A stretch of DNA of 64,000 nt from Pseudomonadota bacterium (GTDB taxonomy: Bacteria > Pseudomonadota > Gammaproteobacteria > Steroidobacterales > Woeseiaceae): the NCBI GenBank assembly GCA_027621915.1, contig JAQCAD010000010.1, forward strand, positions 24,406-88,405. The letters are read 5' to 3'. Position numbers and translations under genes: made by a program. Position 1 is the first letter of the stretch; each line of letters opens with the position of its first letter. A model generated the notes under the pieces. The model had not been told where the DNA came from. It made no database searches and was given only the letters and a program-made list of their open reading frames with translations. This document shows positions 52,429-62,171 of this stretch, piece by piece.

Positions 52429-53286
52429 ATGCCTGTATTGTCGCAAAGCTTTAGCCCAGACGGCCTCGCATTCGGTCCACGACGAAAGTCGTTCGAGATT
52501 GAAGAGGCTTTATCCTCTGACTGGCATGGTAGCGGAGCATTCAGAACAGCCTGGTTCAACGCCATGTCGCTGTTATTTCCTTTAGGCGAAAAATTCTTTA
52601 TCGATAGTGTCTGCCATTTCCAGGACGACATCGACGATCCGAAGCTACTTGCCGAAATCGCGTCGTTTCGCGCGCAGGAATCCACTCACCGGGTACAACA
52701 TCAGAGGTACAACGAGCTGTTGTGCGAGCTGAGGGACTACGATCTTATCCGATTCGAAAAGCATGAGCGCGAGCGTATGGCCTGGGCATACCGGGAACTA
52801 TCAGCCAGGCGCCGACTGGCGGGCACCGTGGCAAACGAACACCTTACCGCCATCATGGCGAACGATCTGCTTACAAACCAGGATGTACTAACCGGGGCAG
52901 ACCGACAGATCGCCAGTCTGTGGGAATGGCATGGCGTCGAGGAAACCGAGCATAAAGCCGTCGCGTTTGACGTATTTGTCGCAGTAGGCGGCACGGTGTC
53001 TGAGCGACGACAGGCATTGCTTTTGAACACTTTCTTTTTCTTTAAAGATACCCTGCGCAACGTGTGCATTATTTTGGACAAAGAGGGCAAACTCTGGAGC
53101 GCCCGTGAATGGGCCAGCGGGCTCAAGTTCCTGTTCCTGAAACCTGGCATGTTGCGGCGTGTAATTCCGGCCTGGTTCAGATTTTTTCGAAAAGACTTTC
53201 ATCCGTGGCAAATCGACAATCGCGATCTGGTTCGAAAATGGGAACAGCAACAACTGGTCGAACCGACTTCAGGCGATTCGGTCTGA
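52429..53286 (+). CDS. Metal-dependent hydrolase family protein (PF10118 type)
   Basis: The 285-residue protein shows the ferritin-like, metal-ligand helices of this family: PLGEKFFIDSVCHFQDDIDD, SFRAQESTHRVQHQRYN, ANEHLTAIMAN and EWHGVEETEHKAVAFDV, which supply the Glu/His ligand pairs. The annotation metal-dependent hydrolase is generic; the activity is unproven and a di-iron oxygenase-like role is also possible. Confidence 0.8.
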   Translation: MPVLSQSFSPDGLAFGPRRKSFEIEEALSSDWHGSGAFRTAWFNAMSLLFPLGEKFFIDSVCHFQDDIDDPKLLAEIASFRAQESTHRVQHQRYNELLCELRDYDLIRFEKHERERMAWAYRELSARRRLAGTVANEHLTAIMANDLLTNQDVLTGADRQIASLWEWHGVEETEHKAVAFDVFVAVGGTVSERRQALLLNTFFFFKDTLRNVCIILDKEGKLWSAREWASGLKFLFLKPGMLRRVIPAWFRFFRKDFHPWQIDNRDLVRKWEQQQLVEPTSGDSV

Positions 53287-53368
53287 TCCCACGCGATCGG
53301 GCCCGTCCTGGCACCTGGTGATCCTGCTATCGCAGACCGCGCAGCGATTCCGCTAAACCACTGGTCGA

Positions 53369-53618
53369 TTCACTCCAGTGATGGGCTACCCGATGTACGC
53401 CATGGGCATGATCGCCATTCAGGCGCTTATTGACACAGGTGATACGCAAATGCCTTCGATATTGAACTTCATTTGATTCTGGATTGTGTAGATTCCGCTG
53501 GCATACTGGCTGGCGAAATCTGTCGGCATTAGGATCTAATGGCGTGTTATTCGCCATAGTCGTCTCCGGATTGTTATTGACGGTGCCACGCGCCGTCGTT
53601 TTCCGGCGCGAAAAATAG
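53369..53618 (+). pseudogene. Remnant of a MATE-family multidrug exporter (C-terminal end)
   Basis: Read from 53369, the sequence encodes FTPVMGYPMYAMGMIAIQAL and TGDTQMPSILNFI, then a stop at 53474, FWIV, a stop at 53489, IPLAYWLAKSVGI, and after a shift to the +1 frame near 53530 SNGVLFAIVVSGLLLTVPRA ending FRREK at 53618. This is the usual last 80 residues of a MATE transporter (compare QAxxGAGDTxTPxxINxxCFW...IPLAY). Two in-frame stops, one frameshift and loss of the first 350 or so residues mean it is dead. The rest of the 53287-53676 gap holds nothing else I can support. Confidence 0.85.
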
Positions 53619-53676
53619 CGAATTCAGCATGTATGAAAATCTCCGTACCTAAAGAGTCACTACAGAGGGAATATAA

Positions 53677-54210
53677 GTGAACGATCTAACAAGTCTCGCT
53701 AATGTTGCGGAAATCGTCGGCGCCATAATTGTGGTTGGCGGTTTGATCTTCGCCGTATTACAGATGCGGCAAACTCGCCAGCAACGTCGCGAACTGGCGG
53801 CCATCGAGTTATTCCGTTTTTTTGGAAACCCGAAATTCACAGTCGCATACAAGCGGATTTTACGCTTGCCGGCGGGTTTGAGCGCCAATGACATAGAGGA
53901 CGGTGAATCCGATCTCGAAGACGCCGCTATGCTGATTAGTGCAACTATGGAAAGTATCGGGGTGATGACGTTTCAACGCATTGTGCCGTACATGGTCGTT
54001 TACAACCTCATCGGTGCAAGTTGTCCTGCATTGTGGCGTAAGCTGGCACCGTGGGTACAGATGTTGCGGCAAGAACAAAACGAGCTCGCCGTTTTCGAAT
54101 GGTTCCAATGGCTCGCGGAGCGCCTCGAGCAAGGCCATTCGATCAATCCCAATCCCGCGTATCTCGAACACCATTCGTGGCAACCTGCAAACTTGACTAA
54201 TCAGCTCTGA
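53677..54210 (+). CDS. Membrane-anchored DUF4760-like protein
   Basis: The 177-residue protein has an N-terminal membrane segment (VAEIVGAIIVVGGLIFAVLQM) followed by a helical cytoplasmic domain starting RQTRQQRRELAAIELFRFFG. The pattern, an anchor then QTR...R...A..LF, resembles DUF4760-type proteins. No catalytic motif is visible. GGGAA lies just before the GTG/ATG start region. It ends 15 bases before an ABC ATPase gene. Confidence 0.6.
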   Translation: MNDLTSLANVAEIVGAIIVVGGLIFAVLQMRQTRQQRRELAAIELFRFFGNPKFTVAYKRILRLPAGLSANDIEDGESDLEDAAMLISATMESIGVMTFQRIVPYMVVYNLIGASCPALWRKLAPWVQMLRQEQNELAVFEWFQWLAERLEQGHSINPNPAYLEHHSWQPANLTNQL

Positions 54211-54225
54211 TTAGATCCGCAACTT

Positions 54226-55026
54226 ATGATTGAAGATCCACTGATCGACATTAAGAACGCGACCATTTATCGCGGCAGAACGTGCGTCTTCGAAGACCTG
54301 ACACTCAGGATTGATCAGTGTGAGCCCACAGCGATTCTTGGGCCAAACGGGTCGGGAAAAACGACCCTGCTGAAAGTGATCAACCGGGAGCTGTATCCGG
54401 TGCGACGCGACGACTCGTGGGTTCGAATCCTGGGCCGTGAGAACTGGAATGTATGGGAGCTTCGTTCGCATATCGGCATTGTTTCGCACGACCTGCAAGC
54501 GAGTTACCGGAATACTGTTTCGGGCCTGCATGTTGTGTTGTCGGGATACCTGTCAAGTGTCGGTGTTCATGGCTCACTCGCCCGCCGGATCTCAACCGAC
54601 CAGACATCAGTGGCGAAGCGAGTCATGCAGATGCTGGGGATTGATTCTCTTATCCACACACCGCTAAACAGGATGTCGACGGGGGAACAACGCCGCTGCC
54701 TTCTTGCGCGTGCGCTTGTTCATGATCCAGATACGCTGATTCTCGACGAGCCAACAGCTGGTCTTGATCTCGCGGCAAGCTTCGACTATCTCGCCCGGAT
54801 CAGGCGGTTGATAACAGCAGGAAAGAACATCGTTCTGGTTACACACCTGCTCAACGAGATTCCTCCCGATATCGATCGGGTCATATTGCTCCGGAAGGGG
54901 AAAATTGTGGCTGACGGAACGAAAAGTGACGTACTAACCGAAAAGAATCTGAGTCGAACGTACGACATCGAGCTACGACTTGCGAAAGTTGACAACTACT
55001 ACCTGGCGTATCCCACCAATGGCTAA
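54226..55026 (+). CDS. Orphan ABC transporter ATP-binding protein
   Basis: The 266-residue ATPase has Walker A GPNGSGKTT, the Q-loop region HIGIVSHDLQ, signature MSTGEQRRCLLARAL, Walker B TLILDEPTAGLD and switch His VTHLLNEIP. The build and the HIGIVSHDLQ form resemble ModF/YlmA-type stand-alone ATPases. No permease gene is adjacent, so its partner or target is unknown. Confidence 0.82.
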   Translation: MIEDPLIDIKNATIYRGRTCVFEDLTLRIDQCEPTAILGPNGSGKTTLLKVINRELYPVRRDDSWVRILGRENWNVWELRSHIGIVSHDLQASYRNTVSGLHVVLSGYLSSVGVHGSLARRISTDQTSVAKRVMQMLGIDSLIHTPLNRMSTGEQRRCLLARALVHDPDTLILDEPTAGLDLAASFDYLARIRRLITAGKNIVLVTHLLNEIPPDIDRVILLRKGKIVADGTKSDVLTEKNLSRTYDIELRLAKVDNYYLAYPTNG

Positions 55027-55132
55027 CAGCAGAAAACAACCAGCTCACAGTCCCGGTCGAGCGATCTGCCCGGAATCGCAAAACGTGACAGAGTACAAAG
55101 CGGCCACGACCGACTAGTCATAATCTAGCCCT

Positions 55133-55846
55133 ATGACCCCGCGCTTTCCGCCAAATACCATTATCATCGCCAGCATTACGACCGCCTGGCCATCGGTAGC
55201 GGCGGAGGACAACGTGGTTACCGGCCTATCCAATACCGGTATTGGCATGTTGATTATTGCCATTGCCGCGGCTCTCTTGATCACATTGCTCTTTCGCACG
55301 TCCGCGGCCCAGGTCGGCAGAATCGTAGCAAAGAGAATTGGCAGTCATCGCATCCGAAAAACCCTGTACGGCCGAAGCGCAAACGTCATGGAGGATTTCA
55401 TTTTACCGGGTGCTTACGGCGGGCTGACGCACATTGACCACGCTATCCTGACGTCCGGTGGCATTTTGTGTATTCAGACCAAGCATTACAACGGCGTCGT
55501 ATTCGGCGATTCCAGGGAACCTCAGTGGACCAATGTCGATGGCGTTCATCGACGCAGATTTCTGAATCCGCTTATCCAAAACGAGGGACGCTGCAAGGCT
55601 CTGCAGATTGTTATCCCGCAAGTGCCGGTTGCGGGCCTGGTCGTTTTCACGGGTGCCGTTCGGTTCACATCGGCGCAGGAGAAGAATGTTATCCACCTTG
55701 GGGATCTTGATAGCTACATCGCCAAGTTCGTTTTTGGCCCGTGCAAGGTTACAGACTGGGACGCAGCATGGATGACCGTTCGAGCGGCTGCATTAACGGA
55801 CGATGCGTCCCGCAGGGATCTCAACGCACAACTCAGTTTTTCCTGA
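55133..55846 (+). CDS. NERD (nuclease-related) domain membrane protein
   Basis: The 237-residue protein has a membrane segment (IGMLIIAIAAALLITLLF, about residues 40-57) and a NERD domain with THIDHAILTSGGILCIQTKHYNGVVFG, the PD-(D/E)xK-like core, and FLNPLIQNEGRCKALQ. The usual acidic residue before xK is Gln here (IQTK), so nuclease activity is doubtful unless another residue substitutes. The start at 55133 is ATG; the region before the membrane segment is short and polar. Confidence 0.75.
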   Translation: MTPRFPPNTIIIASITTAWPSVAAEDNVVTGLSNTGIGMLIIAIAAALLITLLFRTSAAQVGRIVAKRIGSHRIRKTLYGRSANVMEDFILPGAYGGLTHIDHAILTSGGILCIQTKHYNGVVFGDSREPQWTNVDGVHRRRFLNPLIQNEGRCKALQIVIPQVPVAGLVVFTGAVRFTSAQEKNVIHLGDLDSYIAKFVFGPCKVTDWDAAWMTVRAAALTDDASRRDLNAQLSFS

Positions 55847-56018
55847 GCGCGTCCGCCAGTTACTCGCCTTTGGCAACCTGACAGGCGGCCTGCCGTTTCA
55901 TTTCAGCTATAATCCGTCAGAATCCGCATCACGGCAGAAAACCGTGTTCAATGTCCCCGCTCATACCCAGCGGCGTACCTGTAGTCCTATAGGCTCACTT
56001 GACTTTGATTTTTGATTT

Positions 56019-57029
56019 ATGACCGGCTACATCCGTCTAATTCGCAACGTCGCGATCGTGGTCGCATCATTGATTCTGATGATGACTTACATCGTCTGGC
56101 GACAATGGCAAATACGTGGTTCGATTGACGACATTTCCTGGCCATTGGCTACGACTACCAGCGAGCCCGGCGATGCGGTCACGGCGACGTGGTTAGGCAT
56201 TACTACGATCCTGTTTGACGACGGAGAAACGCAAATCCTGATTGACGGCGTATTTACGCGGATCAATCCCATACAACTGGCAATGTTGCAGTCCGTTCGG
56301 TCTGATGTCTCTGCCATCAACTACACACTTGCCACTTTTCGAGTGGACCGCCTGGCTGCAATTGTGCCCGTTCACTCACATTTTGATCACGCAATGGATA
56401 TTGGTCATATCGCCAACAGAACCAGCGCGATTGTCCTCGGCTCTGAGTCAACAGCTAACATCGTGCGTGGTGAAAATGTTCCGGTTGACCAGTACCAGAT
56501 ACTGGCCGACGGTGAGACGAGGCAGTTTGGCGATTTCACTATTAAAATGATCGCGTCAGCTCATGCACCCATTGGATTCGACAATGAAGAATTTTTCGCC
56601 GGTGTCATAGACGAACCACTGATTCAGCCGGCGCGGATTTCAGCCTGGAAAACCGGTATCGCGTGGTCGATTATTGTGGATCACCCGCGCGGCCGAACAC
56701 TGGTTCAGGGCAGTGGTGGGTATGTTGAGAACAAATTACGAGAAGAGGAGGTCGACGTTGTAATGCTCAGCGTGGCTATGCTCGCTGACCTCGGAATGGA
56801 GTACACCAATACTCTCTGGGAACAGACGGTAACGGCGACGCGGGCGTCGCGTGTAATCGCTATTCACCACGACGATTACACCGCCCCTTTTGGGGAAGTA
56901 AGACTGCTACCAAACATGCTCGATAACGTTGTCAAGACTGCCAGGTGGCTGGACAAGATCGCGGCAGAAAACGAAATGGAAGTAACTATTGAGCTTCCAC
57001 CGTTCGGGAAACCAATCCTTCTCTACTAG
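56019..57029 (+). CDS. MBL-fold metallohydrolase, membrane-anchored
   Basis: The 336-residue protein has an N-terminal membrane anchor (NVAIVVASLILMMTYIVW) and a metallo-beta-lactamase fold with the metal motif VPVHSHFDHAMDIG (HxHxDH), a further His in IASAHAPIG and IHHDDYTAPF near the end. The active site should face the periplasm. The substrate is unknown; it resembles the UlaG/RomA-like branch by the Trp-Leu-Gly start of the domain (TATWLGITTILFDDGETQILID). Confidence 0.82.
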   Translation: MTGYIRLIRNVAIVVASLILMMTYIVWRQWQIRGSIDDISWPLATTTSEPGDAVTATWLGITTILFDDGETQILIDGVFTRINPIQLAMLQSVRSDVSAINYTLATFRVDRLAAIVPVHSHFDHAMDIGHIANRTSAIVLGSESTANIVRGENVPVDQYQILADGETRQFGDFTIKMIASAHAPIGFDNEEFFAGVIDEPLIQPARISAWKTGIAWSIIVDHPRGRTLVQGSGGYVENKLREEEVDVVMLSVAMLADLGMEYTNTLWEQTVTATRASRVIAIHHDDYTAPFGEVRLLPNMLDNVVKTARWLDKIAAENEMEVTIELPPFGKPILLY

Positions 57030-57082
57030 GTGTGGTAAATAACGAATATGAAAACATGATTGTCGGCCTTGGGCTTTGTCGG

Positions 57083-57397
57083 TTATGACTGCCGTTCGGC
57101 ATGATCGTCGAAAGTAACTATCTCGGTTACGAACTCATTGATTTGCTCAGCCAGATTCTTTAAGTCTGCCTTTTCCGCTTTTGACAATTTTTTGACCCGG
57201 CTCTCGATCTTCGACGCCAGACTTCGACTTCCGATCTCCTTGTGATAGACAAGTGTCAACGGCCCCTTCCCGCGCAGATACTTTGCTCCTTTAGTTCCCT
57301 CTTCATGTTCGGACACTCGACGAGATACGTCCGTCGCAATGCCGGTATACAGACTGCCATCCCGACAACTCACGACATAAACGCTGTACAGCGACAT
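57083..57397 (-). CDS. GIY-YIG domain protein
   Basis: The 104-residue protein has the GIY-YIG pattern YSVYVVSCRDGSLYTGIATDVSRRVSEHEEG with the conserved Arg, KGAKYLRGKGPLTLVYHKEI and a final Glu in SRSLASKIESRVKKLSK. It matches YhbQ/UPF0213-type stand-alone nucleases. Activity is likely but unproven. It starts two bases after the stop of the DUF1272 gene. Confidence 0.88.
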   Translation of the reverse strand: MSLYSVYVVSCRDGSLYTGIATDVSRRVSEHEEGTKGAKYLRGKGPLTLVYHKEIGSRSLASKIESRVKKLSKAEKADLKNLAEQINEFVTEIVTFDDHAERQS

Positions 57398-57398
57398 T

Positions 57399-57626
57399 TC
57401 AGCCCCTGGTCACTCGCGCATTGGATGCCGGGTGACGGACTAGTGCAGCCGAAGGCCTGACTGGTCTTGGCTCAAAATTGCCACCACAATTTGGGCATAC
57501 TCCCTGATATTCTGACTCGACGCATCGTCGGCAAAATGTGCACTCAAAAGTGCATATCATCGCGTCGCCGGAGTCCGGCGGCAGATCGCAGTCGCAATGT
57601 TCACAATTCGGTCTCAGGTCGAGCAT
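57399..57626 (-). CDS. DUF1272 zinc-binding small protein
   Basis: The 75-residue protein has eight or so cysteines in LRPNCEHCDCDLPPDSGDAM, ICTFECTFCRRC and GVCPNCGGNF, the DUF1272 pattern, which should bind zinc. ATG 57626 was chosen because the conserved MLDLRPNCE start follows; the frame is open further upstream. It forms an operon with the GIY-YIG gene. Confidence 0.82.
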   Translation of the reverse strand: MLDLRPNCEHCDCDLPPDSGDAMICTFECTFCRRCVESEYQGVCPNCGGNFEPRPVRPSAALVRHPASNARVTRG

Positions 57627-57636
57627 CGTCGTCTGA

Positions 57637-58008
57637 TCAAGCCCGGCCGCCGCAAAGCTTCTCGCCGAGTACTCTGAAAATACCCGCCTCAATTGATGTT
57701 CGATTTTCAGGCGAATCTTCGAAAGTCAGGACCATTTGCGACGCGCCCTCGAGCGCTCTCACTTTCTCATGAAAAATAAGAGTTAGCATATTTCCTGACA
57801 TGCGCACTTCGGAAATCATCTCGCTACCGGGCAATTGCTGCTCGTTAATTTCCAGTACAATCTCATTGCCGAGGTCATCCTTTTCCGTGCGCATTATCAA
57901 CAGATAGTCGTCGATGTCGCCGGCAGATGAAGTTGATGCGAAGAACAGCATTGGCGCAGCGTCACGCACATCGAACGCGACGGTGTCATAGAACCGGCTG
58001 ACGCGCAT
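57637..58008 (-). CDS. Unknown 123-residue cytoplasmic protein
   Basis: The product from ATG 58008 (RVSRFYDTVAFDVRDAAPML) is acidic with alternating strands and helices and no membrane segment or signal. I do not recognise it. GGGAGG lies six bases before the ATG, and the gene is followed 10 bases later by the DUF1272 gene, so the three small genes 58008-57083 are likely one operon. Confidence 0.6.
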   Translation of the reverse strand: MRVSRFYDTVAFDVRDAAPMLFFASTSSAGDIDDYLLIMRTEKDDLGNEIVLEINEQQLPGSEMISEVRMSGNMLTLIFHEKVRALEGASQMVLTFEDSPENRTSIEAGIFRVLGEKLCGGRA

Positions 58009-58045
58009 GTTGCTACCTCCCTCAGATTCCAGCGAATAGTTTACT

Positions 58046-58954
58046 CTACTCAGGAGGATCGTCGAAATTGCCGAGATCACTCAACTTCCTGTCCTTTTCC
58101 GTCCAAATCTGCGTTAACCACTGATGAAAATCGCGACGGAAGTCCCTGTCGTTCTGATAGTCACCTTTGTAAAGCCATTCATCAACCGGGCGACGTACAA
58201 CGTCAACAACAACGTGCTCGAACTCTCCGCACATCATTCCCCAGAAATCGGCAATTCCTTTCGGGTAAACGATCGTTACGTCGAGGATTGCGTCAAACAT
58301 CTCTCCCATCGACGTCAACGCGAGTGCGACTCCACCTGCTCTTGGGGGCAAAAGATGCTCGTAAGTAGACCCGCGATTGGCGTGCTTTTCTTTAGTGAAA
58401 CGAGTGCCCTCAATGAAATTTATGACCGATGTCGGCGTATCCTTGAATTTCTCGCAGGCCATGCGCGTCACTTCGAGATCCTGACCTTTCTTCTCCGGAT
58501 GCTTTGCCAGATAGGATTTTGAATAGCGCTTCATGAACGGCATGTCCATCGACCACCAGGCCAGGCCAAGAAACGGAAACCAGATCAACTCCTGTTTGAT
58601 GAAAAACTTGAGAAACGGTATTCGCCTGTTCAGCATTGTCTGCAGAACAATAATATCGACCCACGTTTGGTGATTGGCGATGACAAGATACCATTTGTCT
58701 TTAGACAGACCGTCCAGTCCGCGAAAATCCCAGTGCGTTGAATTTCCAATCGAAAATATCAATGCATTGCACGTGACCCAGCCCTCACCGATAGACATGA
58801 TCAAGCGAGTCATCAGATTGCGAAACTGCCGGACGGGCATTGCAAATTTCAACACCGCGATAACCATGATGGGCGCAAAACAAATGACGGTATTGATCGT
58901 ACAGGCAGAGAAGGTGACAACGCCCTGCAGGTTTCTTAGTATTTTTCTCGACAA
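58046..58954 (-). CDS. Acyltransferase, YihG/PlsC-like
   Basis: The 302-residue membrane acyltransferase has an N-terminal membrane region, the HX4D motif in VIANHQTWVDIIVLQ, and the substrate motif NFIEGTRFTKEKHANRGSTY. These are features of the YihG/lysophosphatidic acid acyltransferase branch, which adds a fatty acid to lysophospholipid. Only the enzyme class is sure. Confidence 0.88.
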   Translation of the reverse strand: MSRKILRNLQGVVTFSACTINTVICFAPIMVIAVLKFAMPVRQFRNLMTRLIMSIGEGWVTCNALIFSIGNSTHWDFRGLDGLSKDKWYLVIANHQTWVDIIVLQTMLNRRIPFLKFFIKQELIWFPFLGLAWWSMDMPFMKRYSKSYLAKHPEKKGQDLEVTRMACEKFKDTPTSVINFIEGTRFTKEKHANRGSTYEHLLPPRAGGVALALTSMGEMFDAILDVTIVYPKGIADFWGMMCGEFEHVVVDVVRRPVDEWLYKGDYQNDRDFRRDFHQWLTQIWTEKDRKLSDLGNFDDPPE

Positions 58955-59107
58955 CGGAGCGTTTCCAAACGGCGGCCCTGGCGCATTTTAGCCTGAATTT
59001 TGACCGGTTGCCGCCAACCTGGCTCTGGAGTACCTTGTCCGACTACTGCAGTCCGGTTTCATCGCGCCACTATCGGACCAGACCCCAGACGGGAGAATCA
59101 CGAAACA

Positions 59108-59602
59108 ATGACAACATTGAATATCAATGGCGAAAATCATGACGTGGACGTCGATCCGGCCACACCACTCCTTTGGGTTATTCGGGAACAGATCGGCCTG
59201 ACCGGAACAAAATTCGGTTGTGGCATCGCTCAATGTGGCGCGTGCACGATACACCTTGACGGTTCACCGATTCGCTCCTGTGTAACTCCAGTTTCCGCCG
59301 CGGTGGGCATGGAGATCAGGACAATCGAGGGCATCAGTTCAGCAGAAGCCGGTTTGCATCCTGTGCAGCAGGCGTGGATTGACGAACAGGTACCCCAATG
59401 TGGCTATTGTCAGTCCGGCCAGGTGATGTCAGCGGTTGCACTACTTGAATCTAATCCGGCTCCGAATGACTCGGATATCGACGCGGCGATGAGTGGAAAC
59501 ATCTGTCGTTGTGGTACGTATTCCAGGATTCGCAAAGGCATTAAGCGCGCATCAAAAGTGATAAATGCAGCTGCAGCAGATCGGGAGGCGATCAATGGGT
59601 AA
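59108..59602 (+). CDS. [2Fe-2S] subunit of an isoquinoline 1-oxidoreductase-type enzyme
   Basis: The 164-residue protein has a plant-type [2Fe-2S] site ([20 protein letters not shown] with a later Cys in RSCVTPV) and a second site of the xanthine oxidase type (QCGYCQSGQ and [12 protein letters not shown]). It passes electrons from the molybdenum subunit encoded by the next gene. Its end overlaps that gene by eight bases. IorA is the closest named relative I recall; the substrate is not fixed by this. Confidence 0.9.
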   Translation: MTTLNINGENHDVDVDPATPLLWVIREQIGLTGTKFGCGIAQCGACTIHLDGSPIRSCVTPVSAAVGMEIRTIEGISSAEAGLHPVQQAWIDEQVPQCGYCQSGQVMSAVALLESNPAPNDSDIDAAMSGNICRCGTYSRIRKGIKRASKVINAAAADREAING

Positions 59603-61826
59603 ATGGACCAGGAGGGCATTTATTTCCGCGGGCGTGCTCGCCGGTGGGGTCGTCGTCTTCGGTGTCGCCATTCGTCCGGGTAACCGCGCCGACAAAGTCA
59701 GAAAGATGATCGCCGGAGAAGACGATTCGATCTTCAATGTCTGGGTTAAGATTTCGCCGGATAACTCAGTCACAGCCATTGTGCCGCATGCGGAAATGGG
59801 TCAGGGCGTGCATACGACGCTCGCAATGATGCTGGCTGACGAAATGGACGCTGATTGGCAGCAGATGAAAATGCTCGAGGCGCCAGCGAACAAAGAGTAC
59901 GCAAATTATGCGCTGGCTAAAGGATTCATTGCCGGTGACGTCGACTTTCCGTCTTTCCTCGTAGACACCGTCGATGGCTTTTTCCTGACGGTGATGAAAG
60001 CAATGAACATGCAGATCACTGGCGGCAGTACATCTGTACCAACGACGGGTCAGCTGGGCATGCGAGTTGCCGGAGCTGCAACACGTGCAGTGTTGCTCGA
60101 GGCCGCAGCGAATGCATGGAGCGTACCTGCAAGCGAGCTTTCGGCTCGAAAAGGAGAGATTTTTCACCAGGCCAGTTCACGTTCGGCGCCGTTCGCCGAA
60201 TTCGCATTGCAAGCCGCGGCACTGTCATTACCGGTGAAGCCGCGCCTGAAGACGCCTGACGAATACACGATTATGGGAACGGACGTGCTGCGTCTTGATG
60301 TGCCTTCGAAGGTTGATGGCACAGCTGAGTTTGGTATCGACGCATCGCTACCCGGCATGAAGTACGCGGCAGTGAAAGCGGCACCCGTGTTCGGGACGAC
60401 CGTCAAATCTGTTGATGATTCATCGATCCAGGATATGCCGGGCATTCGCAAGGTTGTTAACCTTGGAGATGCTGTCGTAGTTATCGCTGACGGCTATTGG
60501 CAGGCACAACAGGCTCTTGACCAACTGAAGATTGAATTCGAGCAAAACGGCAGCGAGACGATCGAGCAAAGCGACATATTCAGGCAGTTCGCCGCTGATA
60601 TGGACAAAGCGACGGTCGACGGCGAGGAAATTCTCGATTTCGAACAGGGAGACGCGATCAGCGCGCTCAGTGCGGCTGACCGCATCGTTGAAGCAGAGTA
60701 TCGGGTTCCCTATTTGTCCCATGCGCCAATGGAGCCGATGAACTGCACAGCATGGATGCATGACAATATTTGCGAGCTCTGGACGGGAACACAAAACCCG
60801 CTTGGTTTTGCCGCGGAGGTGGCGGATGCACTTGAAATGGATCTCGCGAATGTGCTCCTGTACAACGCCTACCTGGGAGGCGGGTTCGGTCGCCGTGCGT
60901 TCCCCGACTACACCATTCAGGCGGCCAGGATCGCGGCAGAAGTGCCCTATCCGGTCAAACTGATCTGGTCACGAGAAGAAGACATGCGACATGACCACTA
61001 TCGTCAGGCGAGCATCAGTCGTTTCAGGGCGGCGCTCGACAGCAACGGTCAACCGACTGCGTGGATCAATCAATATGTAGACAAACATGATCCAAAAGAA
61101 GCGCCGTATATTCCATACGCTATAGCACATCAGTACATACATTACGCAGAGTCCAGGACACATGTTCCCTGGGGATTCTGGCGAAGCGTAGATCATTCTC
61201 TGCATGCATTTTTTACAGAATCGTTTATCGATGAACTTGCTTTCGAAGCAGGTCGGGACCCATATCAGTACCGTCACGACCTCCTTGCAGGCGCGCCACG
61301 CTTTCAAAAAGTAATAGATCTTGCCGCAGAAAAGGCGAACTGGAACGCGACGCTCCCCGAAAACTGGGGCAGAGGCATCGCCATCCATAAATCGTTTGGC
61401 ACCATTGTTGCTCAGGTGGTCGAAATTGAGATCGTAGCCGGACGAGTATTTCCGCGACGTACGATCTGCGCAGTCGATGCCGGCTTTGCGATGCATCCGG
61501 ACGGCATGAAAGCACAGATGGAAAGCGGCATTGTCTACGGGTTGACGGCCGCACTATACAGCGATATCTCTATTCGTCGAGGCGCGGTCGCGCAAAGTAA
61601 TTTTCACGATTACCAGATGTTGCGGATGAATGAGTCGCCTGAGATTGAGACTTACATTATCAACAGTGGCGAGAAAATCGGTGGTGCGGGCGAACCCGGA
61701 ACGCCTGCGATCGCTCCCGCGCTTGTAAATGCAATTTTCAATGCAACGGGAAAACGTATTCGCGAGCTGCCAGTGAAAATGCATGACCTGACCGATCTCG
61801 ACATGGGGTCGAAAGACGTCGCATAA
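59595..61826 (+). CDS. Molybdopterin-binding subunit of an isoquinoline 1-oxidoreductase-type enzyme, Tat-exported
   Basis: The 743-residue protein starts with a twin-arginine signal ([21 protein letters not shown]). It has molybdopterin-cytosine-dinucleotide binding segments such as [15 protein letters not shown] and the catalytic Glu in [18 protein letters not shown] near the C-terminus. IorB-type enzymes hydroxylate N-heteroaromatics or oxidise aldehydes and sit at the periplasmic side. GGGAGG lies just before ATG 59595. No maturation gene (XdhC type) or cytochrome subunit is nearby. Confidence 0.9.
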   Translation: MGKWTRRAFISAGVLAGGVVVFGVAIRPGNRADKVRKMIAGEDDSIFNVWVKISPDNSVTAIVPHAEMGQGVHTTLAMMLADEMDADWQQMKMLEAPANKEYANYALAKGFIAGDVDFPSFLVDTVDGFFLTVMKAMNMQITGGSTSVPTTGQLGMRVAGAATRAVLLEAAANAWSVPASELSARKGEIFHQASSRSAPFAEFALQAAALSLPVKPRLKTPDEYTIMGTDVLRLDVPSKVDGTAEFGIDASLPGMKYAAVKAAPVFGTTVKSVDDSSIQDMPGIRKVVNLGDAVVVIADGYWQAQQALDQLKIEFEQNGSETIEQSDIFRQFAADMDKATVDGEEILDFEQGDAISALSAADRIVEAEYRVPYLSHAPMEPMNCTAWMHDNICELWTGTQNPLGFAAEVADALEMDLANVLLYNAYLGGGFGRRAFPDYTIQAARIAAEVPYPVKLIWSREEDMRHDHYRQASISRFRAALDSNGQPTAWINQYVDKHDPKEAPYIPYAIAHQYIHYAESRTHVPWGFWRSVDHSLHAFFTESFIDELAFEAGRDPYQYRHDLLAGAPRFQKVIDLAAEKANWNATLPENWGRGIAIHKSFGTIVAQVVEIEIVAGRVFPRRTICAVDAGFAMHPDGMKAQMESGIVYGLTAALYSDISIRRGAVAQSNFHDYQMLRMNESPEIETYIINSGEKIGGAGEPGTPAIAPALVNAIFNATGKRIRELPVKMHDLTDLDMGSKDVA

Positions 61827-61856
61827 AAAAAGCCCCGCCTGTGCCGGGGCTTTCCT
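61825..61856. terminator. Bidirectional rho-independent terminator
   Basis: AGCCCCG (61831-61837) and CGGGGCT (61845-61851) form a stem preceded by an A-run and followed by TTTCC. It ends the molybdoenzyme operon on the plus strand and can serve the convergent parvulin gene through the A-run. Confidence 0.85.
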
Positions 61857-61889
61857 GAATGTTCTGCGACCACGTGTGCGTTTTCTGAT

Positions 61890-62171
61890 TCAGTCCGATC
61901 TTCTGGTTACTTCCAGCAGATGGTATCCAAATTGAGTTTTGACTGGTCCTTGCACGGTGCCCACATCGGCACTGAATACGACTTCGTCGAATTCCCGAAC
62001 CATCATTCCAGGTCCGAATTCGCCGAGATCACCGCCGTTCCGGCCCGATGGGCACGAGGAATGCTTCTTGGCAAGGTCCGCAAAGTCAGCACCGCCGGTG
62101 ATATCGTCCTTCAACGACTGACATTGTTGTTCAGTATCAACCAAGATGTGACGTGCTGTTGCCTTCGCCAT
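61890..62171 (-). CDS. ppiC: Parvulin-type peptidyl-prolyl isomerase
   Basis: The 93-residue protein is a single parvulin domain: ATARHILVDTEQQCQSLKDD, FADLAKKHSSCPSGRNGGDLG, EFGPGMMVREFDEVVF and GPVKTQFGYHLLEVTRR. It matches cytoplasmic PpiC in size and sequence. GGGAGC lies eight bases before ATG 62171. Confidence 0.95.
   Translation of the reverse strand: MAKATARHILVDTEQQCQSLKDDITGGADFADLAKKHSSCPSGRNGGDLGEFGPGMMVREFDEVVFSADVGTVQGPVKTQFGYHLLEVTRRSD

Noticed and set aside
53327..53557. Minus-strand open frame of 76 codons
   Set aside because: It is antisense to the MATE remnant and has no protein-like features.
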